The position numbers and the translations under genes were made by a program. From positions 26,764-90,763 of the forward strand of contig CBDDTG010000068.1 of assembly GCA_965233665.1 (NCBI GenBank): a stretch of 64,000 bases of DNA. Reading direction: 5' to 3'. The notes under the pieces were generated by a model that saw nothing but the letters and a program-made list of their open reading frames with translations, was not told where the DNA came from and did no database searches. The DNA is from Bacterioplanes sp965233665 (lineage in GTDB: Bacteria; Pseudomonadota; Gammaproteobacteria; Pseudomonadales; Oceanobacteraceae). Below, in pieces: positions 62,997 through 64,000 of the stretch; position 1 is the first letter of the stretch, and each line of letters begins with the position of its first letter.

Positions 62997-63871
62997 TGAA
63001 TCAGGTAGCGCAAATCCGGAATGATGCAGTCAGCAAAGCCACAGCAGACTGGTTTCAGAAAAACCCAATGCTGGCACAGCGCGGCATTGATGAATCCACA
63101 TGGAACGCTCTGTGCTCGTCCATTTTCCGGGAGCCAAACCGGAAAGCATATTGATGGCTGTCGATTACTGCCAAGCCCGCGGACTGGACGTAATGCTCAA
63201 GCCTGTCCATTTGGTGCCCATGAGTGTAAAGGACGCTCAGTCTGGCGATTACATCTGGCGTGACGTGCCTATGCCAGGCGTGGGCCTTTACCGTATCCAG
63301 GCAGATCGCTCTGGCACCTATGCCGGCGCTGACGCCCCTGTTTTTGGCGACCTGATAACCAAGACCTTCCGCAACAAAGGCAACAAAGAGGTAACAGTTA
63401 CCTTCCCAGAATACTGCCAGTACACCGTGCACAAGCTCATCGGCGACCGCCTTGTGTCTTACACCTCCACAGAATACTGGGAAGAAAACTACGCAACCGA
63501 CTCCAAAAACTCGGATTCGCCCAACTCCATGTGGATGAAGCGCCCCCGAGGCCAGCTGGCAAAGTGTGCAGAGGCTCAAGCGTTGCGCAAAGGCTGGCCG
63601 GAAATTGGTCAAGAGCCAACTGCCGAGGAAATGGAAGGCAAAGCGTTCCATAACGCTCGAGACATCACACCTACGCCACAGCCACAACCCGCGCAACAGC
63701 CAGCGGCACTGCCAAACCCGCCCGAAGATTTTTGGGAGAAAAAGTATCCCGTATGGCAGCAGCAAATCGCCAGCGGCCAGCGCACTGCCAGCGACGGTCA
63801 TCAACAGCATTAGTTCGCGCTACCAGCTGACTGAAGACCAAACAAACCAACTGATTCAAGCAGGTGAATGA
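62997..63871 (+). pseudogene. bet: Bet/RecT single-strand annealing protein, frameshifted
   Basis: The start MNQVAQIRNDAVSKATADWF is at ATG 62997 after GGAG. Near 63126 one C is missing (TTTTCCGGGAG instead of three C), and the frame shifts to PGAKPESILMAVDYCQARG, LDVMLKPVHLVPMSVKDAQS and RGQLAKCAEAQALRKGWPE, which identify a lambda Bet/RecT annealase. A second shift near 63797 gives ISSRYQLTEDQTNQLIQAGE with a stop just before the exonuclease gene. Total length about 290 codons is normal for Bet, so sequencing error is likely. It anneals complementary strands in phage recombination together with the next gene. Confidence 0.8.
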
Positions 63872-63872
63872 A

Positions 63873-64000
63873 ATGAATGTATTGCAACTGGTTCAAGGCT
63901 CTGATGAATGGCTAAAAGCGCGCAGCCTTTTCCGCACAGCGTCCGAAGCAAGCGCGGCTGCTGGCTGCAGCAAAAACATCAAGCGCGACGATCTGCTCAC
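63873..64000 (+). CDS. YqaJ/lambda-exo-type recombinase, 3' end beyond window
   Basis: Only the first 42 codons are in the window: MNVLQLVQGSDEWLKARSLF then RTASEASAAAGCSKNIKRDD. The 'Q-G-S-x-E-W-L-x-x-R ... T-A-S-E' pattern opens YqaJ-type viral exonucleases, which act with Bet. It starts 1 bp after the bet stop, with an AGGTGA site. It continues past base 64000. Confidence 0.78.
   Translation, partial: MNVLQLVQGSDEWLKARSLFRTASEASAAAGCSKNIKRDDLL

Larger units (their letters stand above)
28292..64000. mobile_element. siphovirus-type prophage, right end outside window
   Basis: The left boundary is a duplicated tRNA-His fragment. From there to the window edge there are nearly only phage genes: tail fibre, tape measure, tail chaperones, tail tube, capsid, scaffold, portal, terminase, holin, endolysin, SSB, NinB, O-like initiator, Cro/CI, LuxR-type HTH, Bet and exonuclease. 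No sheath or baseplate-spike genes are seen, so a long flexible non-contractile tail is likely. No integrase is in the window; it should be to the right, beside an intact tRNA-His. Confidence 0.93.

Overview
The window looks like a chromosome segment from a gammaproteobacterium of moderately high GC, plausibly a marine Oceanospirillales-type lineage. The evidence is the gene content and order (tig-clpP-clpX-lon-hupB-tRNA-Asp-ppiD, metH, nfuA, gpsA, sixA, cysI-DUF934); the genus cannot be fixed from sequence reading alone. A large prophage occupies everything right of about 28.3 kb and runs past the right edge.

Bases 1-28,290 are core chromosome. From the left: two alpha/beta hydrolases, sixA-DUF4389-gpsA, a STAS protein coupled to a PP2C phosphatase with a degenerate receiver, a PilZ protein, nfuA, metH, a MATE exporter with a glycerophosphodiesterase, cysI-DUF934, a HAF-repeat secreted protein, a CPA2 antiporter, acuI, sohB, an SCP2-like gene, ppiD, tRNA-Asp, hupB, lon, clpX, clpP and tig. 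The stretch 18.1-21.4 kb is unusual: sohB, the SCP2 gene and ppiD are all broken by single-base indels, mostly at homopolymers, which looks more like a poor sequence patch than decay of three neighbouring housekeeping genes.

A fragment of a tRNA-His gene (anticodon loop to CCA, minus strand, 28,292-28,340) marks the left attachment junction. The prophage then carries a left-end accessory group (secreted SNase-like nuclease and three small proteins), a small regulatory node with two XRE-type proteins, and siphovirus tail genes read leftward (tail-fibre assembly protein, beta-propeller fibre, tape measure, G/GT chaperones with a predicted -1 frameshift, tail tube). Next to the left-reading capsid and scaffold genes lies a block of opposite orientation: portal, HK97 gp10-like protein, a small protein and a tail terminator. 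Between this and the minor head/terminase/lysis genes sits a cargo region (44.8-51.9 kb): a solitary periplasmic binding protein, a large lipoprotein with Ig-like repeats and a beta-helix, and a Fur-box-associated TonB receptor that is frameshifted and lacks its C-terminus.

To the right lie terminase, holins, a GH108 endolysin, SSB, nucleases, NinB and an O-like replication protein whose gene contains six GGGA-T-rich-TCCC repeats, a lambda-style origin candidate. A Cro/CI switch with symmetrical operator-like sites follows, then a rightward early operon: a TagO/VasI-like secreted protein, a LuxR-type HTH protein with a membrane segment, a Bet/RecT annealase (frameshifted) and the start of a YqaJ-type exonuclease. 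The integrase and intact tRNA-His should lie beyond the right edge.
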